From assembly GCF_000327385.1 (NCBI RefSeq), contig NW_008707245.1, positions 478,943-542,942 of the forward strand: a stretch of 64,000 bases of DNA. Direction: 5' to 3'. The notes beneath the pieces are model-generated. The model did no database searches, was not told the DNA's origin, and saw nothing but the letters and a program-made list of their open reading frames with translations. The position numbers and the translations under genes are program-made. The stretch is from Lottia gigantea. Lineage: Eukaryota > Mollusca > Gastropoda > Lottiidae. Within the stretch, counting starts at the first letter, position 1; each line of letters starts with the position of its first letter. Of this stretch, positions 46,704 to 60,670 are shown piece after piece.

Positions 46704-49460
46704 TGCCGAAAGAATTTGCTGAGATCTCTTCATTTTTTTTTCTATTCTGATTTTTAAAGAGAAAACAAACTAAATTTAACCTCTATTCATTCAGGCCTTT
46801 CTTTTAAAAAAATCTTGTTGTCTTTTTTTAAAGGAATGAATAATGTAATATTGTTTTTTCAATTTTATAAAATTCCCTGGTTCAAGTAAGCTAAGTGATA
46901 ATTTAAAAAAAAAGAAAAATTGGCATTTAACAAATATGGCCATTGAATATATCTTAAGATTAAAAATGATAACAAAGAGTTAACAAAGTTAAAATAGTGC
47001 TCAATACATCAATTGATATCTATATCAAGTAATACATTTTTTACCATCTTTTGCAACAATGTGGCCTCCTTAAATATACTACATCAGTGCATTGAAAATG
47101 TCCAGATATGTCACCAAAAAAAAATACTATTATGTGTTCATGCTATGGAACTGTCAAATCCTAAAACCAAATTCTCCAAGAACTGCTGAAGCATTTATAT
47201 TTACATGTAAATTCAGTTCCATTTTCTACTGTGTTCCACAAGTTCACAAGTAAATCCTTTGACTAGTAGGGAAGATTTCACAAAATCTTGACAGAATAGT
47301 TAGCCGTTTCATATTATGTTAAATGCACAACATGTGGTAAAGTTTTAGGACATGAGTGGGACATCCAATTTTGAATTTTATATTGCAGAAATGATGAACA
47401 TAAAATATATTCTCATGATTATTCATTAGACGATTTGAATATTCAAGTATGAATATTCATTATTTAGAGATTGTGAAGGTTTATAATATTGCTAAAAATC
47501 CCAGTGCATGATTACAATTAGTTTAAGACTATTATGCATATTGCTTCCAACATTAAACTTTCGAAAAAATTCTAATCTGCATCTCATGAATATTAAGTAG
47601 GACATAATGAATATTCAATATAACGCCATCTTTTTAACATAGCTATTAAAAATCATGGGTGTATTTTTCTTGCATTTAAATTAAATTTTCATAGTCTTTT
47701 GAATATCAAGTAGGCTGGCACATATATATTAAATAAATGTTAATTAAATACTTATGAATATGTATTAGGACCTTATGAATATTTATTAGGACTTAATTAG
47801 AATGTTATACTAATCTTTTTGACCAGGGATTAATACTCGTGCCTAATTATTTCATTACTTAATGTGATCTTAAGTTTCTAACTTTTGGAGTGACATTTAT
47901 TTCCTGTTTCCATGGAAACTGTGTGTTTTAGACAAAGAAAAAAAAACAATGTTGATTTTTTTTTCAACTTTCGATTTATTTTTTTTTAATTGGATATTAG
48001 TGTGGTTTTCTACCATGGAATATATGAAGTCATATTTTGTGTTGCCATGGATACATGGTATTTGGAAAAGGATCAACCTCATCCGTGATTGCGCCAGAAT
48101 CCAGTTGTTTTGACAAAACATTATCCTGTGTGTTAATTTATCATTTTGAAAAAAAATATTATTAATTAAGCAATGTTTGATTGCTAATTGCTTTGAATCA
48201 AGGGTTGAAACATCCATTGAAATAAGTCTTTTTCAAAGATCTTGATTAAATTTTGCAGCAATCAAACATGGCTTTAGACAATTAGGTTGAATTTCTGGTC
48301 CAAGATTCAAGTTTTATGGAAGGCTGAAAAGTAAAATTTCCAAAGCTTAAATTTTGACTTTAATGGAAAAGTCATAAAGCTTAAGCTCACAAGAAAAAAA
48401 TTATAAAGCTCAAATCTTGAACTTAAAGCAGGCTTCAGATTGAACCTGCTATCAGTGAAGTTTTAATAATTTATAACAAGCTTAAATGCTGACACGAAAT
48501 CAAGCAAAAATTTAAATAACAAGCTTTCAATAAAGCTTAAATCATGACCTAGAATCAAGCTGTAGAATTTAACATATGTATATTATGATCAGACCTAGAG
48601 TTTTTGCATGGATTTAGTGATATTTACATGAGGATTGTTTTTAGTATTACTTCTCATGTTACATAATACTGAAGTTGTTTATCTCATGGTACGGTTGATG
48701 TGAAATGCACTGCGTCCTTGATAATTTACTTCTGAAAACTTCTCATATGCAAACCTATCCATATTTCATAATTAAGTGAATATTGCAAAATTTATGGTCT
48801 CTTTCAAACTTGTTAAAGGGAGAATCATACATACTCTTATTTGGAACTTCAAGTTTGGTTCCACATGCCCAAAACAGCTAAGAAATCCAGAAATATACTT
48901 AAAATTCAGTATCTGAAGGAATTCAAATATATCTAAGCACCTGATAAGTGGTAAGTGCATTTCACAACACCCTAGTGTAAAGTCATAATTATTATTGCAA
49001 TACATTTAAAAGCATTGTTAAAAACTTTTCAAATTTTATCTTCAAATATTTTAAAACTTATTTGTTATCTTAGAGAACTTTATTAGTCAAATTTGCCATT
49101 TTTTTTTTAAATCATTACCTACTTTCTTTTTGTATTTCAGAATTTTGTTTCTAAAATTTTTTTCATAACATTTTCAGACTAATTATCAGAAAAAAAAGAA
49201 CATACAAATTAAAATTCTTGGATTTTGGTTTTACTCTCAAAGTTTAAAATGTTTACAACAATTCAAAACAGATATTAATTTGTGTCAATCTTCATTTTGA
49301 ATTTTCCTTAAATTTGATTGGCTAAATGGAAATGTTTCTTGTCGTTGATTGGATGATATTGGACATAATGTTATTTCAGTAGAAGTGCGTTAGATATTAT
49401 TATTATTATTATTATTAATTCATGTATATGTAATTCATTCAATAAAGTTCAATTTCTATG
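46704..49460 (+). other. RIMS: Probable RIM 3' UTR
   Basis: AT-rich, non-coding, directly after the RIM stop. Candidate poly(A) signals AATAAA stand at 47732-47737, 48529-48534 and 49441-49446; the last would give a 3' UTR of about 2.75 kb. A loose AAGCTTAAAT repeat lies at 48300-48560 and a (ATT)n run at 49396-49416. Confidence 0.5.
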
Positions 49461-50794
49461 CAAACATTTTAAACAAATTTTGAACTTATATGTTGTATTT
49501 GTAGCTTTTTTTCACTGAATATATTCCAGAATTTTATGTAGATGATTTGGCACTTATACCCTTCCATATAGTTCAAAAACTTTCATTCTGAATCAAACTT
49601 GTCAAATGAGATATTATGAATATGTAGTGGCATTTGGTTAAATTTGTTAACAGCACTGCCAACCATTATTGCCAAAATATCATTCTTATATATGAAAAAC
49701 AAATAGAGATGGAGGACAATTTTGCGTGTTTGGTTTTAAGAATTGAATTAGCTTTTCTGTATGGAAGGGGATAAGTGCCAAAATATTAAATTGTGATAGC
49801 CATTGCAATTAGTGAACATTGTTAGCTGTGTATGATGTGGCATTGCCACGGTGGCAATCTATGAGATAGTATAATAAGCCACAGTTTTAGTGCATGTGCA
49901 AAATATTGAATTTTAAGTGTTCACAATTTTGACACGTTTTTAATAATTGTTATCAATATTTATAAGAAAATGTTATCTTTTTTTTTTTCGCTTTATGTAC
50001 GAATTGTTATTATAGTTATCCTAATATATATATATATGTATAAATATATGAAAGAGTGTTGCTTGTATCAGATTTTTAAGAAAAAATGTTTTTGTAAACG
50101 CAGGTAATTTTTTTTGCAAAATATTCAAAATTGTTTACATTTAAGCACTTGATTGTTTCCTTTGCAGCAAACAAGCTAGGCCTCATATGATTCGTTAAAA
50201 GTACATTGTTACATGTGTGATAACTTAGACTACCTTTATTTGATCAAGACTACTTTTATTTCATGCATCTGGCCAATTATTTGTTCAGTAGCTTTGGACA
50301 TTTTGCAAAAAAGATTTACTTATTAGAATGCTTACTGATAGACTTAATGTTCAAGCCTTAAAAGGACTTTTTAATCTAGTCTACATAATTAGCTAACTGT
50401 GACCATGAAAGTTGCTTTATGCAATTGTTTTTTTCTTGAAGATTTTTTGTTATTTGTTCCCAGATTTTTTTTTAGTCAACCCATAGGTTTTTTTTATTTG
50501 TTGGCTGATTTTTGTTTTTGTTTTTTTTTTTTGTGTATATAACATTATATACATATTTAACAAACTATTATGAAGCAAGGCTAATGATTGGTTAGATTAA
50601 AACTAAATAGCCAATTAAATAGGGTTTTTCATAATCTAATTTCATTTTTCATACTGTATACTGTACATTTTTAAATAGCACTGTTTCCATAGCGATATGA
50701 CTAAATGTACCTTTTTAGTCCATATTACTGTACATTGTGCACTATTAAATTTCTTGTACATTGGAGAAGTTGTCACTTTATTTCCAGTTCCAAT
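49461..50794. other. Convergent intergenic region between RIM and TMEM241-like gene
   Basis: AT-rich, no exon recognised. A minus-strand AATAAA (plus 50777-50782) is 12 bases past the stop of the putative terminal exon of the TMEM241-like gene, so this gene probably ends here. Confidence 0.5.
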
Positions 50795-53700
50795 TTAGGA
50801 CAGATTCCATTGGTTCAGAATGAATGAAGAAGCAAATGAATGAATGAAATGAAGGAGCTCTTCATAGATTAATAAAGATTGGTCAATTCCAGGCAGTGTG
50901 CAAGGAGAGAAATTTTCTAATACGGCCACAATAGCCTTCTCTTTTTCTATTTCAACAGTTAAGGGCTTCATAACCTGTAAAACCAGTAGCACAAAGACCT
51001 GTTCAAGCAAATTAGGGTTAAATTTAGTTTTCAAATTGGTCCCTCAGTCGTTTATTCGAACACATATCACAAAAACAAATACAAAATTGCACATAAATTT
51101 CAAGAGCTCTGAACACTAAATATCAGATGCAAATAAATCTCTACTGAACACTAAAATATGTAGCATTCATGACCCCTCATCTTAGAAAGGTCACATGAGG
51201 TCGGATCATGCCCATATCCAAGTTTTTGGTAATTTTTGCACTTTTATGGCAATACCATAAATTACAATTACTTGAGAAAGAACTAGTACAAATATTATTT
51301 ATCAGCATTGCTCTTTTTTGGGACTCCATTACTCTTAAAGTGTCATAGTTATCTTAAGAGTCATTATTACTCTCTCAAGACTTATATTATTGTTTTTAGA
51401 GTCACCATTACTAAACTAAATGTAAACACTTTATTCCACAACTCTTTCAATATACTTTTGTCATTTTTTGAGATTTAATTCCACTTGAAACTCACTAAAA
51501 ATATCACTTCCTAATCTCTATTTTTAACATGTCCTGTTGCATTGAGTGCAACTGCAGTCCCGGTATTTTAGGTTTTGGCAAATCACCCAAACTAATTATA
51601 TTTGGTGAAGAATTGTCAAAGTTTGGATCACAGATTGCTAACGAACACAATAAATTAACCAACAGCCTTAAAAAAAAAATGTGATAAGAAAATTAACTCC
51701 CAAGATATAGGAAAATTTAGGATGATGGAAGCAAAGATAATCAAGAGTCCTTCAAATTATTCAGCTTAGCTTTTTTTTTAAGGGGAACAGGTTATTTCTT
51801 CAAATTTAACCTCACAGAGACAGCTCAGACAAACCCTTGTGGAAGTCTGTACCAGTTATTACTGGTAGATTTGAATTATTTTGACTGACTCATTGATTGA
51901 CAGAGATCCCCAATTGCCTAATTTGGACTTGTTGTGAAACAAAACTAGTAAAAGGCTCCACCAGATGCTCATCTCACTGTTAAAATTGACAAGGACAACC
52001 TTAGCAGCTTAAATATACCGACAGACATAGGGCTTTGACTCTTTGCCTCACTCTGCAGCTTCAGTTAGTAGTAATAACAGCTCTTGCAACATGCATTAAG
52101 AAATGTGGGGTTAGCTTTGGACTAGATCACACCTACCATAAAGCATGGGACCCTGTTAAAAATGTTTTGAATATGACTAAGGACAATGCGCTGCCTAAAA
52201 TCTGAAAAAAAAATGTGCAGTTTGATTAATTTGAGAAATATGGAAGAAATTCTATGATATTGGTTAAATTTTAGGTGCTTCTGTTCGGCACCTACCTGTA
52301 TTTGAAATAGTAATAACTGTCATGAATTTTATAATTTTTGAGGACAGTGGCCATGATTCTTATATTCTTTAGTGATATTTTTTGCTTAATTGCAGACAAA
52401 CCAGATTTCAAATTCATATTCTATAGAGGTGAGATGCATAGAAAAATGCAAACTTTACTCATACTTACTTTGCTTAATATTACTAATGAATTGAGATCTA
52501 AAACTTTCAACTGTAGATCTTGTAGCCTGATTGCACATAGATTTAAACACAGTCCAAACACACCACTGAAATGAGAAGAGATATATACAGATATGCCAGA
52601 AAAACAAGATCTACCTACTCCTTTCAATTTCCAACTTTCAAGTGTCTTCTTAGTGCACAAGCTGCAGCACACTATCTCTCGTATTTATTTCCCTGTCAGC
52701 AGCGACTAGATACTTGGTCCATGTCAGCCAAATTTCACTACAAAGGAAGCAGGTCTTACCTCATGAGACAACCAACATAAAACTTGGTAAAATACAGGTA
52801 AGGGAATTTCTGAGCTTCTAAAGCATCTCCTGCAATTAAAAAAAGAGACTTATTACTCCACATGATACAAACCTTCCACCAAAACCCAACTCAGTTTTAA
52901 TATCCTTTTAATTTTACGTTCAGTAAATACATTTTTAGCCCCATTTCAAAATTATAATTATTGTTAATTTGACTTTTTTATTGTGTGATAAAAACTTACC
53001 AAGAAAATAACTTGAAGGTGCGAGAACTATCACACTGAAAAACAAAAACAGATGTCCAACTTCAGTAGAGAAACAGGCTGAATTGTATAGGTCAGTTGAC
53101 TGAAGAGGTACAGAGTGCAATGAGGGAAATTTTATAAGAACATGTCTTTTTTTCATCTCAAAATAATTCAGTTATTGTCTGACTGAAATGACTAAACTTG
53201 CAGATTTTATTTTGATTAAATAACCAAAAATTGTATATTTACCTGTAAATATAACAGGAATAAAGTCTTTCATAGATACTGGAAAAATAACAGTTGTAAA
53301 TGTTATCAAATGTAAATATTATCAAATGTAAATATAACATATTGTAAATATTATCAAATGTAAATATAACGTATTGTAAATATTATCAAATGTAAATATA
53401 ACGTATTGTAAATATTATCAAATGTAAATATAAACAAATGTAAATATAACGTATTGTACATTATCAAATATGTAAATATTATCAAATAATGTAAATATTA
53501 TAAAATGTAAATATAATCAAATTGTAAATATAATCAAACATACAAATAATTATATGCTAATACAGAAAATCTGGGTAGCAGCTTTGCCAAGAGGTTTGGC
53601 CAATGACTAGCTGGTAAAAAGGACTCTTGAGGACCTAGCTTGTCTTTCTGAATATGTGTATTCGTTTATTTAACTCACCTCAGTTTTAATTTAGTATTAA

Positions 53701-55130
53701 TTAACTGTGTATAGATTTCTATTAAACCTGTACTGATTAAATGAACACACACCCAGAAATATCCCTCTGAATTAAACTGAAAAAAAAAATTAATTAATAT
53801 AGACCTAACAAAAAAATCATACAATTGTCTAAAAAATTATCCATTTTTACTTTTATTCCATGTACAAATGATCTGTTAAAGTCACAAATTGGACCATCTC
53901 CCAAGCCCTTCAAATGCCCCTCCCCGTCTAATTTCTTTGAAACAAATTCAGTATAATAATATGAAAGGTATACTTACGTATGGGTCAGTTTGAATGACAG
54001 CCACACAAGATATTACAACTATCATTAACATAATGTAATTAAAAATGCTTGTTATTTGTTTATTAATGGACATCACAGCTATCTGACGAAATACTAATAT
54101 CAAATTCTGTTGAGCAAAATATACAGGAATGGACTGGAAAAATTAAAATAGATTCAATACTCAGTTAACTGATCATTACAAATATATCAGATAGATTTAG
54201 TCAAAACAAAAAAATTATTTAGACTAAACAATTTTGTTTTGATTTCTAAACAAAGAAATATCAAACTTAGACCAAACAAAAGAAGATCAGACAGAATTAA
54301 AAGATATAGTCAAAACAAAAAATATTTTATACAAAATAAAGATTTGATAATCATATCTATTATATACATAATTCCTCCTCCTATTCAAATTTGATACAGC
54401 TAAAAAATATTCTACTCACCAATGAAGCTAAAGCTTTTGAGCCAGAATAAATAGAGACCACAAAAAGCATCATACCAGGTAACCATAATGCTATATCAGA
54501 CCTAGTAAGATTAGAAGTAATTGGATCCATTATACCGGCTGATATCAAAATCTTTATCATTATTGCTCCCACAACTGTCTGCCATCTGGAAAATCATAAA
54601 AGTGTTTTTTTAAATCTTTGAAATTTTTGGGCTGAAATGCACGGAAGACCTACTGTTGGCTATTAGTTTAAAGATATTTGTGGGCTTCCTCGTATGATGT
54701 AGAAAGAAAAAATATATCAAAATTAAAGATAGCTTACCCTTGAAAAATGGTAGGGTAGGTGAACTTTAAAACTGACAGCACAAACTGAAAAATTCAAAAA
54801 GTATTTAGAAGTAGACTATATAGTTGTCTAAATATTTTCTCTATCAGATTTCAGCTATCCATCATACTTTTCAAAAAATAATCTGACATATGGTTTATCT
54901 GCATTTAAATCCAAGATCCTAACTATCAGCAGCCTTTGAGCTGTCTAAATTCTAATGCTAGATTTTGTATGTTGTTACTTTAAGAGAGGGAGTGTTTTTA
55001 GATTGTATTCTTCAGATATTTGGAAACAGAAAATCTTATTTACCTTGTTGACAAAATTTGTGGCCACAAATAACATGACAAATAAAGAAGCGAGGTAAAA
55101 ACCATGTCTTCCATTGACTGGGACTATCAT
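50795..55130 (-). CDS. TMEM241: TMEM241-like nucleotide-sugar-transporter-family membrane protein
   Basis: Exons: 55130-55044, 54784-54738, 54585-54420, 54133-53978, 53776-53679, 53278-53243, 53034-53000, 52829-52760, 52565-52469, and tentatively 50974-50795. Phases all agree; 264 residues without and 323 with the last exon (vertebrate TMEM241 is close to 300). The N-terminus is a hydrophobic helix, LASLFVMLFVATNFVNK, followed by FVLSVLKFTYPTIFQGWQT, the most recognisable TMEM241 stretch, then LWLPGMMLFVVSIYSGSKAL and GYFWVCVHLISTG. The family belongs with VRG4/SLC35-like Golgi transporters and the vertebrate protein has been linked to UDP-GlcNAc transport (from memory). The start ATG at 55130 fits the family N-terminus. 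The C-terminal end is uncertain: the last exon is acidic (VEIEKEKAIVAVLENF), not the expected hydrophobic helices, although a good acceptor, a fitting phase and a close AATAAA support it. Exons may be missing between 50975 and 52468. Confidence 0.85.
50975..52468 (-). other. Putative last intron of the TMEM241-like gene
   Basis: 1.5 kb with no exon I can recognise on either strand. The C-terminal membrane helices expected for the family were not found here by eye. Confidence 0.35.
53290..53545. repeat. 26-27-bp minisatellite in TMEM241-like intron
   Basis: About nine copies of ATTATCAAATGTAAATATAA, with ACGTATTGTAA spacers, in the intron immediately upstream of exon 53243-53278. Confidence 0.92.
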
Positions 55131-56540
55131 TTTTACTATATTATAGATGGTTTGGTAAAATAGTTCTGATGTCTTATCTATCTATATTGCATCTTAAACT
55201 TCTTCATTCTGCAGAGTCTGGAAAATTAATGATCAAAATGTTATTGGCTTTTGCATCTTAAATAAAGTAGAATGAACAAGCATATTTTCAAGCATTTAAT
55301 AGTCTGCACTGGACAAAATCTCACAAATTCTTCCACACGTCAAAACAATATTATATTCAGACAAAACAAAATCGTAAGACCAAATAAAAATAGATTAAAC
55401 ATAAGATTCAGACTAAACAAAATATACAACAGACAAAATATTCAGACAAAACAAAATATTCAGACTAAACAAAATATACAACAGACAAAATATTCAGACT
55501 AGCATCTCCTGAGAACTATTCCACGAAATAATCTTTGACGTGAACACCATGAATGTAATATTCTATAAATTAACGCAGGTAAACAAATTCCTACAGGCAT
55601 TTTAGCAGAATTATGATATACCATCATCGCAATGCATTTTTAATAATTTCAATGAAATGCCCCATATTTATAACGCTCTGACTAATAAGATTGTTTGGAT
55701 GCAAGGAAACAAAACTAAACAATACTGACAGTTGAAAACTCACATGTAATTTCTATTTATCATTTGAATATATACCAATTATGTTTTGTTTTTGATTCAT
55801 TTAATATAAATAATAGCACAGCCACCTCGGCAAGGGTTTCCCTCATGAACAACGTCACATCCGAGCTATATATAGAAAAGAAATTCCCTTGTCTAGGAAC
55901 GGTCTAAGGGAAACAACTCCTTTTAAGAAAAAGCGAATGGCTAAAGACTACAATGACTTATTAAATTTGAAATCTTTACTCAAAATAAAAAATTTAAGCC
56001 TTTGGGCTTCTGCGTCAAACTTTTCAGCTCCTAATTGGACTTTGAAGATGAACAACGCCACGCAGTGTGTAGTAAGGTAAATTTGTGAGGAGAGGGGCAT
56101 CCACTCCCATTTACCAGTTCTGGAGTTGTCTACCTTGGACTTCTCTATCATTCTAATTCATTGGGAAAGCAATTTAAAGGTTTTTACGCTCTGGAAATAT
56201 GTCCAAAATTTCATCCAATTTCATCCAAAGGGGTAATTGTGGGACAAGTAATAAGGACTAAATAATTCGAAGAGATAATTTTGGTTAAAAAAATCTCACT
56301 ATCCAATCGTTGTTCGGCTTTAATCTACTGAGTTGAAGTTCAGCTGGGGTCTCGGGTTACAGGGGTATAGCTTGAGTTTAAATTGCTCGTAGTCTTGATA
56401 AACCAGACTGAAATTTTCCATCATAATATTGTAGTCCTGTATATCCGACTTAACCATCCTGACCATCCTAATTGAAGACTTTTTCAGCTACAAAATTAAG
56501 GAATAAAAAGACTATTTGGTGCCGCGCGATCGAATCATGT
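55131..56540. promoter_or_regulatory. 5' flank of the TMEM241-like gene
   Basis: No coding exon seen. A loose repeat of CAGACAAAACAAAATATT lies at 55355-55502. A TATA-like CTATATATAG near 55866-55875 with GACGTTG beside it on the minus strand could mark a promoter. The assignment is weak. Confidence 0.3.
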
Positions 56541-56542
56541 TA

Positions 56543-56918
56543 ACTGGTCAGCTTAAAATAATTACTAACTTTTTCTTTCGTCAATTACCGTACCGATTCC
56601 AGCGTAAACACTGACCACAAGATGTCACGTCTTTTGTACAAATACGACCAGGTTGTAATAGGTCACGTTTTTTTTCTTTTTCTTTTTTTTAAAGCTTAGA
56701 ATAAATTGGCCATATATTTTTTTTATTCAATTCCTCTTTTGCCAAAATGATGTCTTCCGAATGCAATGCATTTTATGGCAGTGGTCAGTTAACTACACAA
56801 CTAAGCCAATTACTAACTTTTCCTTTCGCCAATTAATCTGTACCGATTCCAGCGTAAACACTGACCACAAGATGTCGCTTCTTTTGTCCAAATATGGCCA
56901 GGTTGCAAGAGGTCACGT
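56543..56918. repeat. Duplicated ~125-bp block with Fox and Runx motifs
   Basis: Copies at 56543-56668 and 56781-56918, about 250 bp apart. Both hold TACCGATTCCAGCGTAAACA followed by CTGACCACAAGATGTC without a change, flanked by more diverged sequence ending AGGTCACGT. GTAAACA is a forkhead site and TGACCACA is a Runx site in reverse (TGTGGTCA). Confidence 0.85.
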
Positions 56919-58240
56919 AAGGTTATGGACATGAATTACGTCTGCGAGGCTAATAAAAGATGGCCGACTAATAGTTAAACAAGAGGTTACGTTGAAACAA
57001 TGACGACCACGGATTAACGTCACGTGCCTTTTAATCAAGGGAGATAAGCGATGTTATTTTGGTCAAAGGTCTTCGGACAGCGGTCAGTTCTTGTTGACCA
57101 ATTGGGTGTTAATTACTGTAATTTCATCGTTTCAGACTGAAAGCTGCAAATTAAACCAGATTATGTTTAACAAGGTGGATGGTCGCCATTGTTGATGCCT
57201 GTTACATGATGTCAGCTTGTTATTAAAGACTTTTCACCAAATATTTATAAATTTATTTATTTCTAGTTTGGAACCTCAGTGGAATTGCTGACGATTATTT
57301 AAGGTTCGTTAAAGACTCAAAACTTTCTTGTAAAATTACCCAAAGCCATTTTAAGATTCATAGAAAAGAGAGGGTGATACACCATTTGAAGAGTATTACA
57401 TATTTGCAGTATACTAATTGATTCTAACCAAAAATGATAACATCGCCGCTTTTTTTACCTATGAAAAGTATAGGTCGCAGTAGAGCGCCTTGCCTAACAA
57501 AGATAACTTGTCTTACGACCATTTACGCCTCATAATTGCCTCTTGAGAAACTGGACATTAAATCAGCATAAAGTATCAACGGAGTTCACAATAACTTAAT
57601 ACAAATTGAAAACCTCATTCCCCATTTGGATGCACCGATTGTTGTCTACTAGCAAGCCAAATGGTTTCTAATTGTCCAGTTTATCGTTTATTTATGCAGT
57701 TATTATGATAAGAAAGCATATCATTAGAATATAAAATACATTATTATCCAGTACCAAATGTTCAACGATCAATTACTGTAAATATCATGACCCAAGAGAC
57801 CGTATAAATCGCGAATAATTTTTAAATAAAAATGCTAAGGTTATCAAGATACATTTTCATAGAATAAAGACCCACTTTGACCAACAAAGTGCCTTTTTCT
57901 TGTCAAAGGGATTTGGCTTAACAACAAAGGCCCCCTAAGAGATTCACCCTGATTTTATAAATAAGCAAATTAAATCGAAATTTTCTCCAGCATGCATTGG
58001 TGTGGTTAATGCAAACGGATGCAAGATTTTCACCTTTGAAACATTTTTTCATTAATCCTGAAAAATTTTAAAACCTACTTAAAATCATCTATTGAGATAC
58101 AGTTTACATTTTAAACGACACGTTTATGGCAATTTTTGCAATCGCGATCAACAAGTTCATAAAACCTTTTACATTCATTTGTACGAAAGGCTGGAAAGCT
58201 ACGACTATGTAAAATTCGCCACCTGTCCATTTTTGAATGA
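56919..58240. other. Intergenic DNA, nothing recognised
   Basis: No exon, repeat array or RNA gene recognised. A possible weak third relative of the preceding block (GCGGTCAGTTCTTGTTGACC) lies near 57080. Confidence 0.4.
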
Positions 58241-58246
58241 AATAGT

Positions 58247-59680
58247 TGTCGTGTGCTATGTGACACGGCGTCGCGTGCCGATATTCGGTATGACACCGAG
58301 CTTCGGCGGGTTTGTCATTGTCAAAATTTATGGTTTATGAATAGGCGAAGACAACTGACACTTTAAATATTATCAACTTGTATTCATCGAAGTTAATTTG
58401 AGGTTCAATTAAGGTGAAGAGGTACCGTTAGAGATCGTTGCTGTTATGAATGGAGTAAATGAAAAGTAATGGAGTAAAATATCCTACTGTCTGCTCTTAT
58501 ATAAGCTGATGAAGAACAGCGTCATGAACATGTAAACACCGAAGAAAATGTTGCCAAAACGACTGCATTAGCCTCTGCCTATCCTTTTTCAATTTTCCAC
58601 TGTCCAAAGCATACGATGAGTTTCAAGTCCTACTTTTTTTGCTCATGATTAAAAAAACTAATGGGAGAAAACCACGCCGTGTGCAATAGGATCACAAATA
58701 TTATATTTCTAGCCTAAAGATTCACGATTGATATTCTTGGGTTATTTTCTAAATATCTATGGTACAAGGAATGATCCATTCTTTAAGTATTTAAAGATAG
58801 AACGTTACAAAATAGGGATTAAAACAAACTACAATTACTTTAAAATGTTGAGTTATTGCCCTTTGTGATTTACCGTTACGAACACACCTTACACGACGCG
58901 AAGTGTCACGCTCGTGTCAGGTATTTACACAATTCATTTACTGAAATTAACTATGGTATATCAGCTTCATATACCACAGTAAACGGGGCATTATTGTCAA
59001 TATATCACACTGAACTATCAATTAACTCCCATCTTCATCACCTGGGCTTAAATTCACTGAAGTCTGGCAGAAAATCGATATTTTTCCTCGAGACAAACAC
59101 GTGTCGAAATTCGAAGACTTATTCCATTAATAAATTGATTAGATTTTCGAATTGAAAATAGAAAAATATAAGATTCGTATCTTCTAGTTTTAAATTCATA
59201 GCCATTTCGAACAGGAAACAATTGAATAGGCAAACGTGTTGATGAATTCAAATTTTTTTCACAAAGTTGAAAGGCAGGAAATTACCACAGATTTCATAAA
59301 CCTATCATGACAATAATTGAATCATACAATTTCAGTACAGTTGTAATCAAGCAAGGAGACATATTCAGTCCTATTTCATTGTATATAGTTATAGATAATT
59401 AGAACTTTTAAATTTTAATATTGTATAACTCAAAGCGACGTACTTTATCCATCGTTATTCTATGTAAAAATATACGATATGGACAACGCTCTTCCTCCAT
59501 ACATCTTTACAGAAAAGGCTTCATTAATCCAAAAAAAAAAAAATTATTATTCATTCATTTATTCATCTACGCATTTACGTCTCGGGTTTCGCTCCAGTTA
59601 ATTCTGTACAGTCAAGGACAGTACGAGTGACAACAATGACGTCGACTTACTTGCACGCGACGCCGTGTCATAGCGCACGA
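58247..59680. mobile_element. 1.4-kb segment bounded by 28-30-bp inverted repeats
   Basis: The left end 58247-58278 contains TCGTGTGCTATGTGACACGG then CGTCGCGTGC. The reverse complement of 59653-59680 reads TCGTGCGCTATGACACGGCG then TCGCGTGC: one mismatch and one 2-bp indel in 30. The interior has no coding frame and includes a related AAGTGTCACGCTCGTGTCA at 58897. It may be a non-autonomous DNA element or two small elements in opposite orientation. Confidence 0.5.
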
Positions 59681-60670
59681 GAATTATGGAAGTGACACTG
59701 AACAGTGGAATTATGGGACAGGTGATGGATACTTGGCGCGTGTCGGCACGTGGAGTAAGATAATGGAGAAGTGGATGCTAATTGTTTTCAGTTATTTAGA
59801 CCATCTCAATATCTGGCACTATTCAATTAACTTAGGATGAATTTATAACGGTACTGCCCTGTTCGGAATTGGGGGCAAATATGACACGCGTCTTTTTCAA
59901 CATTTTCATTTTTAGAAAACTCATAAAGATCCAGGCCATTCCGGTCATAATTTTGAATTCCATAAATTATATTTTCATCGGGTCACTTGAGATATCTTTG
60001 TCGAAATTTCAAATCGATTGTGCAATTTAGACTATGATTTCGACCATAATATTTTGCGACTCACTTAAAAAGCTTCTGCCAAAATACAAAATGGTTTGGA
60101 ACTCATTAGAATAAAAACAAGAATTTTTGACTGCTTCAAACATAATTTCAAAATAAAAACTAAGCAAAATAAATCGTGCTTAAAGTGTTTGAAATTATTG
60201 AATAAGGTCTTATGTTTTTGTAGTAATCATAAATATTTGTAAATTCAACAAACATTTACGTAAATATTGTTAACTTCTAACTTGACACAATTTTGTAACC
60301 CAATTTCCAAACTAAAAACAGGGTTATAAGACCACAAACAATAGTTTGATAATATTAAATTATATATTTGGAAATGGAGTAAAGCAAGGATTTCTCATGT
60401 GACCACGTCTTTTTATATATTTAGCAGAAATTATCCATAAAAAACGTAAAATAAATATAAAAAGTTTTCTTTAAAAATTTAACAAGTGTTCTTATATTTT
60501 ATTTATATTTTTAAGATTAAAAAAAATCAATTCAACTACCCCTTAAGAAAAATGATGATCATCAAAATTTGTATGAATATATTTACTTGATTTTATAAAA
60601 CATAAACGAATTTAGGGCAATAAACGGTAATGTACCGTTATTCATTTCTGCATACTGAATGGAATGACGC

